Assembly: GCA_020726505.1 (NCBI GenBank) | Contig: JAHLEZ010000015.1 | Coordinates: 1,798,001-1,862,000 of the forward strand | Source of the DNA: Leptodontidium sp. MPI-SDFR-AT-0119 | Taxonomy: Eukaryota > Ascomycota > Leotiomycetes > Helotiales > Leptodontidiaceae | Length of the DNA: 64,000 bases | Direction of reading: 5' to 3' | Shown here: in pieces, positions 23,727-35,356 of the stretch | Numbering within the stretch: the first letter of the stretch is position 1 | Layout of the letters: every line of letters starts with the position of its first letter | The notes under the pieces: model-generated | The model's input: the letters and a program-made list of their open reading frames with translations, nothing else | Told to the model about the DNA's origin: nothing | The model's database searches: none | Made by a program: the position numbers and the translations under genes

Positions 23727-25557
23727 TTGCAAATGGCTCTTCGCTCTTCTGCTCTGATGGAGGAAAATTCAATCTATTCAAATCTCCCACTCCTCCATCC
23801 GAAGTCGATCATAATCCTTACGATATTGCCTGGTGAGATAGGATATATAATCGAGTGCACCTTAGAAGTGGTCAACCTCAATGAGAAACCAGACTACGAA
23901 GCCCTCTCCTACTGTTGGGGTCCTACCAGTCCTCCTGTTACAGTACTATGTAACAACCAGCCTACCAGGGTCACTCCGGATCTCGGTGCTACTCTTCAAC
24001 GTCTCAGATATCCCAAGGGTGGAATCATCTCCAAGTTCGGAGAGTGCTTGACGCTTAGTAAATGTGGGAAGCCAGAGGGCCGGAGACGACTCTAGATCGA
24101 TGCTCATGCATTAATCAACAGGACCTCGAAGAGCGCTCGAAGCAAGTCTCGTTAATGAAGGATATCTATGACAGCGCCAAAAATGTCGTTATCTGGTTAG
24201 GAGAACATGACTATTTCACGGCGACTGCCATATCCCTCATCCAACAAATAGCGAGAATAGCTCAATCAGAGCCAAGTTTCGACGCCTAAAGAAGTATTAG
24301 AATCACACGCGAGCAATATTATCCACAGAGGGGTGATCTTCCGGCACCGGATGACGAAATATGGGATGCCATCACTTTGTTTTACGAGAATGTGTGGTTT
24401 CGACGGATCTGGGTCGTTCAAGAGGCAGCCAGAGCAGACGCCCAGGTGATCATGGGCTCTTATGAGGTTTCTCTATTTGATGTCTGCATTGCATCTGAAT
24501 GGATGACCAAGAAAAGGGGATATGTTTCAAGCACGAGAAGCGCGCTAGCTGTCTCCCTGGCATACATGTTATATGGCTTCAAAGACGGCGGACCTCTTCT
24601 TGTTATGTTAGCTGGTATGTCTCATATGGAGGCAATTGATCCTCGAGACAAGATCTACGCCCCTCTTGGACTTTACTCAAGCTGGGCTTCCCTATGTGGG
24701 AAAGCGAAGCCTTCATTCAAGCCTGATTACAAGAAGATGACTTCAGAGGTCTATGGTGACTTCGTCCGGTACTTTTTGACTTTGGAGAGAGGCCATGATG
24801 ACGACGAGGGATCTCTCAGAATCATGCTGAGGAATGAAAGGTTTGTTTCCCAAGGAGAGCTTGCGGTCGAAACAGAGTATGATGAAGTCGACTCTGATTT
24901 CCCGTCTTGGGTATCACGCTGGGACCAATGCCGACCTCCATGGCTAGGTTTCTCAACGTGGAGACTTGCGATCAAATTGTGCCCAAGTGGAGAATCTCCT
25001 ATCTCCATTAGTGACACAACAGACTCTACCGTCCTATCGCTCAAGGGATTTGCGATATCTACGATCGGCTTCCTGAACGGGAGTCCGAGCTACCTACTCC
25101 TAGGCTTGAATCCGACGATGCGACTCTTCAGACCACTCTTGACGAGATTCTGACAAGACCGTCTCTATATGCAGGAAGCGATTCGATAAAGCAGGCCTTC
25201 GCGCGCACATTGACCGCAGGCATGAGTAAGAATCCCACGAAATTCGAGCCTTACGAAGCAGCCGATCTGGAGGCCTATCTTCTCCATGGCAGGGAAACTT
25301 GTGAAGGAAGATGTTCGCCCGGGCTGTATTAGCCCAGCGGACTTTCTTCATCACGAAGGATGGATATATGGGTATCGGTTCTAGTAGGATGCGAGTTGGA
25401 GACTTGGTTGTTGTTTTGTTTGGGGGAGAGGTGCTTTCATTCTGGAACCTGGAGGAGAGACTTACAGACTTATTGGGGAGGCTTATGTGCATGGTCTTAT
25501 GAGTGGCGAAGCTATGGCTATGCTCGCTGCGGGGGGGAGGCAAGAGCAGTGGTTTGA
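23727..25557 (+). pseudogene. HET-domain gene, degraded
   Basis: HET-domain proteins trigger heterokaryon-incompatibility cell death in filamentous ascomycetes. This copy keeps the opening motif DYEALSYCWG, the second block CINQQDLEERSKQVSLM, a third block WFRRIWVVQEAA, and the C-terminal GEAYVHGLMSGEA. It cannot be translated through. The Trp of the expected WIDALCINQ motif is a TAG stop (24093-24095). One base is missing just after it, inside the same motif. A TAA stop interrupts the continuing frame at 24287-24289. The C-terminal part (25040-25557) shifts frame at least twice. Because the first lesions fall inside the invariant motif, an intron cannot explain them. Both stop codons could come from C:G to T:A changes. 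An intact relative lies 19 kb away at 42716. Confidence 0.85.
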
Positions 25558-26362
25558 CTTGCAATGATCAGAAACGGGGCCAGCAATGCAGTATCAAATA
25601 CACCACAAGCACGCATCTGAGAACCCGAGAGTAGACATATTCCGGATAACCGACAAGACCAAAGATTCATCAAGCTAACCTCCCGCCTGACCTGAGCCAA
25701 CTCAATTTCAAAAAGCCCTTTGTCTAGAGCGCCTTCGGAAGAGCATGCCATCCTCACTCAAGCCTAATCTGCATATTCGAATACAGTTTAGCAATCAAAA
25801 CACATGCAGACAGCTCAAGGATATATGTATGAACTGATCTCATTTCTTTCTTTCCTTTCCCTTCTTTATCCTCACAGATCTCCTGTAATCTATCTACAAA
25901 TATCCACCAAGTAAGCAAAGAGACAGAAGTCAGAAGATTTTACCCTCTTCTCCCATATCTCTCTCTATTTATGACATCCAAGCCAAAAATCTCAAAGTCA
26001 TTCATTGAGCCATCAGAAGCAGAGCCAAGGAGAGAGCGATCCAGTACCAGAAATGCACAGGACGTAAACAAGTAAAACGCCTCTATGCAAACCGCATCAT
26101 CATTAGCGAAGAAAAACAAAACATAAAAAAAATTTCAGATCCATATGTCTTTCCTACCTCCCTTCCCTTGTGCGATGTGCATGACCGGCTCTATTCCCCC
26201 ACCCCCTTTTTTTTTCGCGCCCGCTCCGCTATGCCCCCAAAAAGGAGAAAGACAAAAGACACGCCAATTAACGCCATTTTCGAATTCTCGCTCAACCAGC
26301 CAAAGTATCAAAGCCAGAACGCCGCGCCAAAAAGTCACAAATTAACTCTCGATTTCGATTCC
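25558..26362. other. intergenic, RRN3 3' side
   Basis: It lies between the HET pseudogene and the RRN3 stop. It has A/T-rich runs near 26120 and T-runs near 26209, and no coding signal. Confidence 0.45.
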
Positions 26363-28465
26363 TCAGTCCTCGTCGTCACCATCCGTCGCGGTATCGTCGT
26401 CGTCCACATCTACGTCGTCCTCGTCATCTTCCTCGCCTGAATCGTCGTCAGAATCATCTTCCTGGTTCAAGCCTGGGATGCTCTTCCACTGCACGTAGTC
26501 ACCCTCGATCCACCGTTTGCTGACGGGTAGTTGGTACGGATCGAATGGAAAGTAAGCGTCTAGTTGATGCCAGCTCTCGTTGTTCCCGCCATTTCCCGTA
26601 TCTCTCAGCGCACCATTCCCATGGCCGGAGGAGTACTGACTGAGGCGTATCCGCTTGTTGGTCTCAAGCAACGGATACACGTACATGAAACGGAGATGGT
26701 GAGCTATCTTCGCGAACTCAGCGACGATAGGGGGAGAGCAGATCTTGAGAGGGTTTAGTTTTGAGTAGATGGTTCGGGTGAGTGTGTCCTTGATTCCAGG
26801 TGTCCAGGTGAGATCCTGTCCGATAAATGCGGCGGGGTCTTCCTCTTCCGAAGTATCTGTGGATGTGATGAGATCCCTCCATCGGAAGCAGAAGATGTAC
26901 AGCATCGCCTGTGTCATGGCATAGAATGTGCTGTACCGCTTCAAATCTGGACCGCGGCACGTGAGCTCGTTGTCAGTTCGGATGACGTCCAGGTTCTTGC
27001 CGATAAGTTCGAAGACAGTGCGGATGACATGGGATGGGACATGAGCACCTCTTGCGACAAAGCTTGCCAGGTAGGCGGCCGAAGACTGTCTCAATACAGC
27101 GGGTCGGCTGGATTGGAAAGCAAGGTGTACGCAAGTCCCCGCGAATTCGTCGACGAGATGCTCTGCTGTTTGTGCGAAGTGAAACAGGAGGAATTGCGTA
27201 TGTCGGGAGCGATATGTTGGAAGTATGATGTTCGAAAAATGGCCAAGTAGGGTCTCGAACATTGAGGCGGCCTCGATACTATTTGGGTCTGCGAAATATG
27301 GGCTGTAGTTGGTAAACAGTAGGTCGAGTATGGCATCCATTTTCTCGACATTGGCTTGGACTTCCTTTATCCGTTTGGCATCGGCGTGGATATCTTCGTC
27401 GCTTGTCACCGAATCGGCATCACTGTCTGAATCCTCTCCATCCTCGTCATCGTCGCGGGCAGGCGTTAACGAGATAGCTTGCACGATTGCTGCTGCAACT
27501 TCATCATCCAAGTCGTCAAGATCCACCTGCATTTGCACATCGATCTTGACCAGACGATCCGTAATCAGAGCGAAAATGTCCGACTTAAGCTCCGGTGCAT
27601 AGTTGATCAGACGGATCAGGTTGTCAATGTATGTAACATGGATCTTCTTCGTTTCGTCCGAGAACGGAAATTTCGTAGCGAGGATAGGAGATAGGACACC
27701 ACTAGCCGAGGGGACAAGCCGTAGGAGGTACTTCAAGGCGACATGGACTCGCGAGGTCAACTGGTCTCGATTTATATTAGGACAGCCTGGGAGTCGTCCA
27801 CTTGATAGTCGAACTGAAGGAGAGATCAGCTTTTGATTGCTAGCCATGACGAGGATTGTCTTACCTCCATAAAAGTGCCCCACCAACATTCCCAGCACCA
27901 TACCAACATATGCGCCCTGGGCACTGGCCAAACTCCCTAAGAACTGGACATATGCCTTCACGAATGCCTCGTCTCTGCCCATCCATTCGCACGCCAGAAG
28001 AGCCTTGACAAGACCATTGCAGTTCTTGTTCAGCAGCGACGTGTAGCTGGTGAGCGCAACCAGGTAAGTCTTCAGATCCACACTCGACCCCTCCCCCAGC
28101 TCCTCATCCTCCCCTCTCCTCGGCGCGAACATCTCCTTGATATTATCATACCCATTGCTATCGCCCTGGCTCTTGACATGCGCCTCGATCGAGCGCTTGA
28201 CTTCCGCTCGAATGGAGTCCAAACTCCTGCGTTTAGCTTGGTAGGCCTCCATGACTTTCTCTTCGACGGTCGGGTTGAAGGTGACTCTGGCTCTCTTGCT
28301 CGGACTAGGCGGTACTGACATCAAGTCGATATCGAGTCCAGCATCTTCTGATTTGCGGATCGTGCCAGAGAGCGTGGCTCGTCGAAGGAGTGGTTTGCTT
28401 GGTTTAGGCGCAGGCGCAGATGATGCCGATCCTGAGGGCCTGGCGCTAGAGATGAGGGATACCAT
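26363..28465 (-). CDS. RRN3: RNA polymerase I initiation factor Rrn3 (TIF-IA)
   Basis: Rrn3 binds RNA polymerase I and makes it competent to start rRNA transcription, linking ribosome production to growth. Two exons (27865..28465 and 26363..27813) give 683 residues. The N-terminal 80 residues are disordered with SPSKRARVTF. The HEAT-repeat Rrn3 domain follows, recognisable by YTSLLNKNCNGLV, HVALKYLLRLVPS and YIDNLIRLINYAPELKSDIF. An acidic loop interrupts the middle (DDDEDGEDSDSDAD), as in other family members. The C-terminal region has the conserved LNPLKICSPPIVAEFA and ends in a long Asp/Glu tail. The 51-base intron 27814..27864 is a multiple of three without a stop, so the unspliced frame also reads through. 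Removing it restores the family alignment (HFYG-VRLSSGRLP). Confidence 0.93.
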   Translation of the reverse strand: MVSLISSARPSGSASSAPAPKPSKPLLRRATLSGTIRKSEDAGLDIDLMSVPPSPSKRARVTFNPTVEEKVMEAYQAKRRSLDSIRAEVKRSIEAHVKSQGDSNGYDNIKEMFAPRRGEDEELGEGSSVDLKTYLVALTSYTSLLNKNCNGLVKALLACEWMGRDEAFVKAYVQFLGSLASAQGAYVGMVLGMLVGHFYGGKTILVMASNQKLISPSVRLSSGRLPGCPNINRDQLTSRVHVALKYLLRLVPSASGVLSPILATKFPFSDETKKIHVTYIDNLIRLINYAPELKSDIFALITDRLVKIDVQMQVDLDDLDDEVAAAIVQAISLTPARDDDEDGEDSDSDADSVTSDEDIHADAKRIKEVQANVEKMDAILDLLFTNYSPYFADPNSIEAASMFETLLGHFSNIILPTYRSRHTQFLLFHFAQTAEHLVDEFAGTCVHLAFQSSRPAVLRQSSAAYLASFVARGAHVPSHVIRTVFELIGKNLDVIRTDNELTCRGPDLKRYSTFYAMTQAMLYIFCFRWRDLITSTDTSEEEDPAAFIGQDLTWTPGIKDTLTRTIYSKLNPLKICSPPIVAEFAKIAHHLRFMYVYPLLETNKRIRLSQYSSGHGNGALRDTGNGGNNESWHQLDAYFPFDPYQLPVSKRWIEGDYVQWKSIPGLNQEDDSDDDSGEEDDEDDVDVDDDDTATDGDDED

Positions 28466-29442
28466 GGCGAGACCACGACTCCTCCTTGAACTAAAGAAGG
28501 TCTGCCGCTATCATGGAATTTGCGTATGTATGTTTCGAGAGTAAGTGGTGGTTGAGTGCGTGCGGTTGGGTCGTGGTGATGTATCGAAGAAATGGATGGT
28601 TGCCTCCCTTCAAAATTATTTTGGTCTTCCATCGTTTCCCCGCTAGCTCACGCGATAGATCTGCAGGGTTATGTGGGGGCTATTCATGACTTGAACTTTA
28701 AATGCTTTGAAGATGGGTTGATACTTCCAAGAACTGCAAATGAAATGCAAATTAACTCAATCATTGAGCTTGTACTTTTTCTTAAGCAGGACGGACGTCT
28801 TAAAGGGCTAGTTCCTACAAAGCACTAAGTATGAAGTATCCTTCCTCCCTGGCACAAAACTGTGATGGAAATCAATAACTTGTCTAGCTCCATTTCAAGT
28901 ATATGCGGCATCATCTTTTAACAAATTAACTAAAAGACTAATAATTGCTACGCCCATTGCTCGCGACGCTGTCAAGGACCTTGAAATTTGTAGTCGTTAA
29001 TATCTAGTATGCCATACTGATAGTAGCACGGCGATGTCAAGATGTCATCCAAGCCTCACCGCCAATCAAAGGCAGACCGGACTCTTCCAAGGCAAAAGGA
29101 TATTATATTGACACTTGAGGACTGTTTATCCTACACCCATACCGGTCTGTTCTTGCTGCTCGTACCATAGTCCATGGATCTTGAGCTACCTGTTGGTGAC
29201 TGTGACTGTTGCTCACATGAGCGAAGAAATCTAACAAAAACACCCCGTACTTTTTGGCCCATTTCCTTCATTTACAGATCATAGGTATCTCAAGAGCCAA
29301 CCCTCATCCCAGCCCGCCATCCATGCCTGCCATCAATCCCAATATCCTAGTCAATACACACGCAGAACTCAGAAACCCTTCCCATCCAGCCATCAAGAAC
29401 AACTCCCATACGCCGAAGTGCTTTGGTGAGAGCCGCGCGATC
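28466..29442. other. intergenic, RRN3 promoter
   Basis: This 1-kb stretch holds the RRN3 promoter and the HAP3 3' UTR. It is A/T-rich around 28900 and no further gene is seen. Confidence 0.5.
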
Positions 29443-30589
29443 TTAGTAACCATCGCCAGTGGCGCCGTTGTGTCCGCTTGAGACTTGGCCGCCGTAAATG
29501 TTTCCATACGAGCTGGCATCATGATCGCCGCCATCTCCTTGTTGAAGAATGTTATTTGATCCCTCGGCTCCGCCTTGGAAGTTGGCAGAGGTTGCGTTTG
29601 CGGCTCCTGCTCCACCTGGTGCGGCGGATCCGAAACCACCTTGACTTCCTGGTCGTTGTTCACCTCTGGTTGATTGTGTCTGTGAGAAGTGTCAGCATGA
29701 TTCCGAACGTTCCTTGGGCTACCGTTTCTGTCATTGCCTATCCCCACTACTTACTTCTCGGTACTTCGACAGGTAGATCTTGAGCGCCTCTGCGTAGTTT
29801 TCAAATCCCAACGAGGTCATGGCAAACAGAATATCCTCGCCATTGACAGTCTTCCGCTTCTCTTGATGACATTTCTCCGAAGCTGGGCGTGGTCTTAGCT
29901 TGTGTAGGCAAACAGGAGAGGACGAGCAAACCTTCACTGGTGATGAACGAGATGAACTCGCTCACACATTCTTGCATGCACTCCTTTGCCTCCTTTGCGA
30001 TCTTTGCATTCTCTGGAAGGGCGGTTTTCATAATCCTCGCGACTGGAGCAAAGTTGCGAATGTTAGAATCAGAGAAATCATGTTTGGATGCCTTGGATGG
30101 ACGAGGCGTCTCTGGAGATTGAGACGAGGAATCGTGGGACATGATAGGATGTGTGACAACAGTGACACCACCCGAAGAATGGGAAGCGTTTGACCTTGAA
30201 GCTCAATGACTGGCCAGTCTACAGAGCCTCTGCGTCTAATAGTTACGTTGTTCCAAGCGATGCCAGTCACGGCGGGGTTTCGAGATGCGGGGATTTTGTT
30301 GAGCACAAATCAGAGGAAAGAGAACTAACCATTTGCTATGGGTAACCATCGATCTTGTTCTTTCACCTGGAGCAAGCTTAGTAGCTATCAGTTACACACG
30401 GAGCACTTTTCATACCTCGAACTCGACTTGGAAAAGAGTCAGTATCTACAGGAAACTCGGTCTACAAGTGACACAGAGAGGGGGGTACTTACAGGTGAGG
30501 CCGGCGTTGTGTGGATCATTCATCACTTCTGGGTCATCCGGGCTCTGGACACCAGCTTCGTGGTCCGTTTCTTTCGGTGATGCAGACAT
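29443..30589 (-). CDS. HAP3: CCAAT-binding complex subunit HapC/Hap3 (NF-YB)
   Basis: This is the histone-fold subunit that pairs with HapE and HapB to bind CCAAT boxes. In filamentous fungi the complex controls iron, redox and secondary metabolism together with HapX. Six exons close to 206 residues: 30493..30589, 30416..30426, 30330..30366, 29932..30042, 29755..29882 and 29443..29679. The NF-YB core runs from [18 protein letters not shown] through [19 protein letters not shown] and [20 protein letters not shown] to IYLSKYRE. The C-terminal tail is Gly/Gln/Asn-rich. Exon 2 is an 11-base microexon coding FEFE just before the core. Intron 3 is long for this window (287 bases) and splits the start of the histone fold. 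Confidence 0.95.
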
Positions 30590-33425
30590 CCTTATGAAGA
30601 ATGGCAAGCTGCAGTTTCTCGGATAGCGGCGTGCTCGAAATTGCTTGGTTCTGCCAGGTGGCCAAAGTGGGACAACTGTCACGGTTGTAGCAAGGCTTGC
30701 GAGCGAGATCGCAGGCAGGTAGGCAGGTAGGCAGGCGCAGATCAGATCCTCGAAGAAAGGCTTTGCTACGCTACCCAAATCAGGATGAGGCCGGCAGGTA
30801 CACTAATGCAGTTCTCTTTGGGGTATATCCAGCGTGCGTGGGCGTGTGTTTTTGGGACCAAATGGCTGCAGGTATCCTGGATGCGCAGAGTCGCGTCAGA
30901 GTCGAAAATAGCGGCTGGGGCCACAACAGCAGGGCTTACACAGCTGGCTAGGAGCTATTCGGAGACTTTCGAAGCTGCTGCAAATGCACAATGCGCCCTG
31001 TGTTCAGTCTGGTCGTCAAGATGTAGGGTCGGGTCGAGGAATTGGTCGCATGCAATCGAGGTTCTTTGCAGAAACGTGGGGTTGGGGTTTTGGGTTTGGA
31101 TATGGCCGGCTGGTGGTTTCTTTCCTTCTTGCTTGCTTGTTGTTGCCGCGGGCTACCGTCGAGAGCTTTCACTGCAATCCTAGCTGCCTTCTAATGCCCT
31201 GGTCTTCCAATGCACGGCAGTCGAACGGTGGAGGATCAATGGAGGAGAGTCGGTGAAGAAAACAACAATGCGGGCGCGTTGGATTCGTGCTTTGCTTTGC
31301 TGCTTTGCTTTGCCTGGCCCGGGCTCGCCTCCTTCGCCTGGGTGTATACTGCCCGGAATGAATCTAACTGCTGATGGTACAGTGGTGTGTGTGTGTAGTG
31401 TAGGTGTAACGGCAAGGGGACAATTGTTGCGCAGGACTTTACGAAGAGTGGAGTGGAGTGGGATGCGATGCGATGCGACTTCGAGCTCTGTGTTGATTGC
31501 CCGTGGCTGTTGCCGTCGCTGTCGCCGTCGCCTAGTCAGCAGCACGCTAGCTCTGGTTTGAATCCAGGTCAGGCACAGCCCAACCAGCGCACCGCCCAGC
31601 CCTGCACTGCACTGCACCCTGACCCCCCTGGTCTCCCCGCCGGCCTCGTCTCTCTCGCCCTGTTCGCTGCTCTGCTCTGGTAGTCAGCAGCTCAGCCTTC
31701 TCTTGCGCGTGACGATATTGGTCGAAGTATAAATCTCTTTTCTCTTCCAATGGAATAAATGAAGCCCATCCAAAGCCGCTGACTGGCGGTCGGAGGGGGG
31801 ATATTCGACGAAGGATGGGCCAAGGAGCTCCAATGGTTGAGCCGGAGGGGGCACGGCTCGACATCTCTGCCAAATGAAGTGTCCGCGGGTTTACTGTCAG
31901 CAGCCTATCAGCTGGACACCTGAGCTGCATCCCATCGAATTGAGGGGGCCAGAAGCCAGAAGGAGCGAGATGTTGGGATGGAACATGATTCTTTTGGTAG
32001 ATACGGACAGGAAGCAAGGCCTCCGTCTCTTCTCTCCCTCTTCTCGGACAACCGTTCGTCCGCTGTTGGGAAGTCCGATTTCTTTTACAGTCTACATTAT
32101 TATTTGGCTTACCCCCCGAATAGACAGGAACTTCTTTTATTCAAATATGTTCTAGCTTGTTTTCAATCCTGCCATCTCGATTTTCATGGTTATTATTCTA
32201 GCGTTCTCTGTCTTTTACGTGTCCGGGATCACCGATAGTTTCTCGGACTCTTAGTTCATTTCTTTCTACTCCATCGAACGAACTTCTCATGGCTGCATGG
32301 CATGGCATCACTTTTCGTCATATGCCGCACTTGCCGGTTTTCTTTCTTTTTCTGTTAGTAGTAGAACAGAGAACTACCTAGGTAAAGTTAGGTAGACCAG
32401 CTAAGATCCCGTTCTTCCTTTCAAGGCGAACGTGGGCTGAGTTGGTGCATCGCTGGCCGACAAAATGGCTTCCCGCTGTCATTCAGACATCGAGACCCGA
32501 GGAAGGCGTCGGTCAGCTTTCCAGTCTCAAGATAGGTAGGTATGGAAAATCATGTCATCACGGAAAGACAACCATGCCGGTGGATAGTAGCCGTATTAAT
32601 GGGTTCTGTCCCATTCCATACTTATCTCGATTCTGCTGGCGCTGGCGGACTGGCTGTTCCTATCACCAAGAAATACGACATTTCCACATGAAGGTGCATT
32701 CTAACCCCCCACCACTTGCATGCTGCAAGAGCAGGGTTAATTGTCAGCCTGATGGTGTAGGTGTGGAGGCCAGCACATCAACCTCCTCCATCCGCGCTTC
32801 TTCGAACCTAGCTTCCACCTCCAGGAATCCTCTCGGCCACTCACCAGTTCGCCTTCTTTTAATTGGGCATCAAAACCTCCATCAGAGACTTTCTCGTTGG
32901 GCTGAGAGACGCGCCTTGCCGCCTCATCGAATGGCACTTCTGAGCCTCACTTGGCTTGGGAGGCAAGGGAAATGGGCTGGCTGTACAACGCATCGCATCG
33001 CATCACATCACATCAAGCAACGGTCCCAGCGATCTGGGATCTCAACACGAGGCAGAAAAGTGACGTCGTACAGGCACCTCGTGATGTGGAGGAGCAGCAG
33101 CTCTGGACATTCAATTTCCCGGTCTTGGGCATTTCTATTTTGCGGGAGAAGACTTGAACTTGGGCATGAATGCTCGCTGCGGGTGTCACCCATGGCCTTC
33201 CCCGGGAGGTGTACGATGCCTTCCTCTGATCATTATCATCTTTTGATTGACCGCCTTATGACCCAGAACTCCAAAAAAGTCTCCTAACCCTCCATGCAAC
33301 CTGACGTAATTTCGTAACTCCCGACTCCGAAAACCAGCCCTTGACAAAGCCGTTCGTTGCGTTGTCAGCGAGTGAAGCCCTACAGTAGGTGCTGATGCTC
33401 ATGCTGATCCCACACAAAACAACGC
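30590..33425. other. long HAP3 upstream region (2.8 kb)
   Basis: No convincing gene lies here. The longest open frame (32442-33287, plus) has a random-looking composition with many Trp, His, Cys and Ser. Visible sequence features are GGCA/GGTA tandems near 30715-30740, GAGTG and GCGAT pentamer repeats (31445-31475) and CATCG/CATCA pentamers (32990-33015). ATTGG and CCAAT pentamers occur (for example at 31197), compatible with autoregulation of HAP3, but such short sites are expected by chance. Confidence 0.45.
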
Positions 33426-34329
33426 TCATTGCTGAACGACCTGAATATTGTTCTTCTTCTACAAAAAAGAAAAGAAGAAAAAGTGCAATGTCAGCTGACC
33501 GCTATTAAACACAAGACAACGAGGATTCCAACTCAAAAATCCGTAGATATAGATAGACTCACCTTCCACTTCTCCATCTCCATCTGTTTGCTATTATACT
33601 GCTTGACCAGATCCTCCAACACCTTTTTCAAGCCCTCTGAATTCGTCTTCAGCGCCGGGACGACATCTTTCACCGTCCGCTCCACCAGCACGCCGTTGAT
33701 CATGCGGAAGCACTTCCTATCTCCCGGCAGAGGTTCGAGGGTCTCCAGAACGAGTCTGCAAACGGAGAAGAGAGAAAACCATGGTTAGCAAAAAGAGACA
33801 AGAAAAGCGGTGAGCAACCCAGTCCGAGACCAGAAAAAATCATCCTCATCCCGAGAGGAGACCAGCGGTGAGGTACAAGCTTGCCAGATATGCAATAGAA
33901 AGGCAACACCACCACCACCAAGAAAATCCTTGGAAGCGGGTTCCGTTTGCAGCCTCATCCTTTTCCCTTCCCGCTGCGAGGTGCAGCGCGAAGGATGATG
34001 GACACTGCAGTGCAGATGCGGATGCAGTTGCAGTAGTGAGAGGATGTCAAGAAGCAAGAAGGAAAGAACAGGAAAGAACAGGAAAGAGAAGGGAAAATGG
34101 GACGAACTTGTGTTCTTCGGCTTCAGATTCAACGTCACCGATCTTCGAGGCGATCTGTTGCAGGCCATTCTTGTAGTTCGTGTACTGCTGCTGCAGCTCT
34201 ATGCATATCCAAAAAAACATCAGTCCCCAATCTCTACTGCACCATATCTGGGGGTTTGGATATGATCAAGATAGTCGGTGGGTTATTTGGTTTACCTTGC
34301 TGCTTTCTTTGCGTGATTTGTTGCGCCAT
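33426..34329 (-). CDS. GIM4: prefoldin subunit 2
   Basis: This is a beta-type subunit of the hexameric prefoldin co-chaperone, which delivers nascent actin and tubulin to the CCT chaperonin. Four exons (34296..34329, 34108..34198, 33563..33755, 33426..33458) give 116 residues, normal for the family. N- and C-terminal coiled coils flank the beta-hairpin region. Family hallmarks are EAEEHKLVLETLEPL, RKCFRMINGVLVERTV and the C-terminal KWKKKNNIQVVQQ. The last exon is only 33 bases (10 codons and stop), after an unusually pyrimidine-rich intron. The gene is divergent from CMC2, with 287 bases between the start codons. Confidence 0.93.
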
Positions 34330-34616
34330 GATGTATCGTATCGTATCGTATCGTATGTGTGAAGTGGTTTGTGAAGGCGAACGTTCTTGAGATGGAAGTT
34401 CAACGAGGACGAGGCTGCAAAATAGGCTCGACCCGCTTCGCCTGCCTTGCCTTGCCAATCCAATCCCGTCAATGATCTGATTTGAACTGATCAGATGAAA
34501 TCCATTGACCGACCAGATCCCGAACACCAATAAATCACCACTTCGAGCAACACACCACAAAACAAGACAATCGAATTGCATCTGCATCTACATCTTCTCT
34601 CACCAAGCCGTTCAAA
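34330..34616. promoter_or_regulatory. bidirectional promoter GIM4/CMC2
   Basis: This is a 287-base shared spacer between two divergent start codons. A perfect ATCGT pentamer tandem (about 34332-34353) sits directly upstream of the prefoldin ATG, where it would fall in the 5' UTR. Confidence 0.55.
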
Positions 34617-34963
34617 ATGCATCCTCATCTGCACACCAAAGACAATACTGGTATGATCTCCCTCCCTCACCCATCCATCACCCGCCGAATTTGCATGCCC
34701 CGAATCTTCAATTGAGCTACCTACCTAGACTAACCACACCACGCCACGCAACAGCATGCGAAGAAGTCATGATGGCCCTCGACGAATGCCACGCGCGCGG
34801 CTTCCTGTGGAAATCAATGGGCATGTGCAACAGCGCGAAGACGCAGGTCAACAAGTGTCTCCGGGCCCAAAGGCTTGAGAGGACGAAGGTCAATCGCGAG
34901 AAGGCCAAGGCGAAGAATCAGGAGATTAGGGCGAAGTGGGCGGAGATTGATGCGAATTCGTGA
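34617..34963 (+). CDS. CMC2: twin CX9C protein Cmc2 (cytochrome oxidase assembly)
   Basis: This is a small intermembrane-space protein imported by the Mia40 disulfide relay and needed for cytochrome c oxidase assembly. Two exons (34617..34650 and 34755..34963) close to 80 residues. The start MHPHLHTKDNT matches the Cmc2 N-terminus, which begins Met-His-Pro. Two CX9C motifs follow exactly: CEEVMMALDEC and CNSAKTQVNKC, with the usual GF residues between them. A charged Lys/Arg/Glu helix ends the protein. The 104-base intron falls just before the first motif. Confidence 0.92.
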
Positions 34964-35356
34964 AGGAGTAGGATGTGCAATAGAAGAGACAGAGACCTGT
35001 TGAGGGAAGGCACTAGGTTGGGCATTGGGTGTATATTGAGCGGCATTTAGGATGGAGTCTGATTTGATATTTGGAGGGCATAAAAGGCGTTTTAGGGTGT
35101 TAAGGTAGTCTGGGTTGTATAATATCAGGGGAGGTGGTTGTTACTCCGAAGCTTCATCTTGCTACTGATGCATGGGAATTCGAATACAAGATTGTGTATG
35201 TCATTCAGGTAGTTTGGTGAGTGAGGTATTCATATGGGTGGTGACGAGCACAAGAAATCAAGAGAGGAGAGCGATTCATTACCATCCTGCTACCCCAGAA
35301 TACCATCCCATTCCTCCCAGCCAGCCAGTCATCTACCCTCTGCCATCACTGACCCC
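34964..35356. other. convergent 3' spacer
   Basis: This spacer lies between the stop of CMC2 and the stop of the TMEM14-like gene. No feature is seen. Confidence 0.4.

Noticed and set aside
32442..33287. Open frame of 281 codons in the HAP3 upstream region
   Set aside because: Composition is random-like (many Trp, His, Cys and Ser), with no domain, no typical start context and no exon partners. It overlaps short pentamer repeats.
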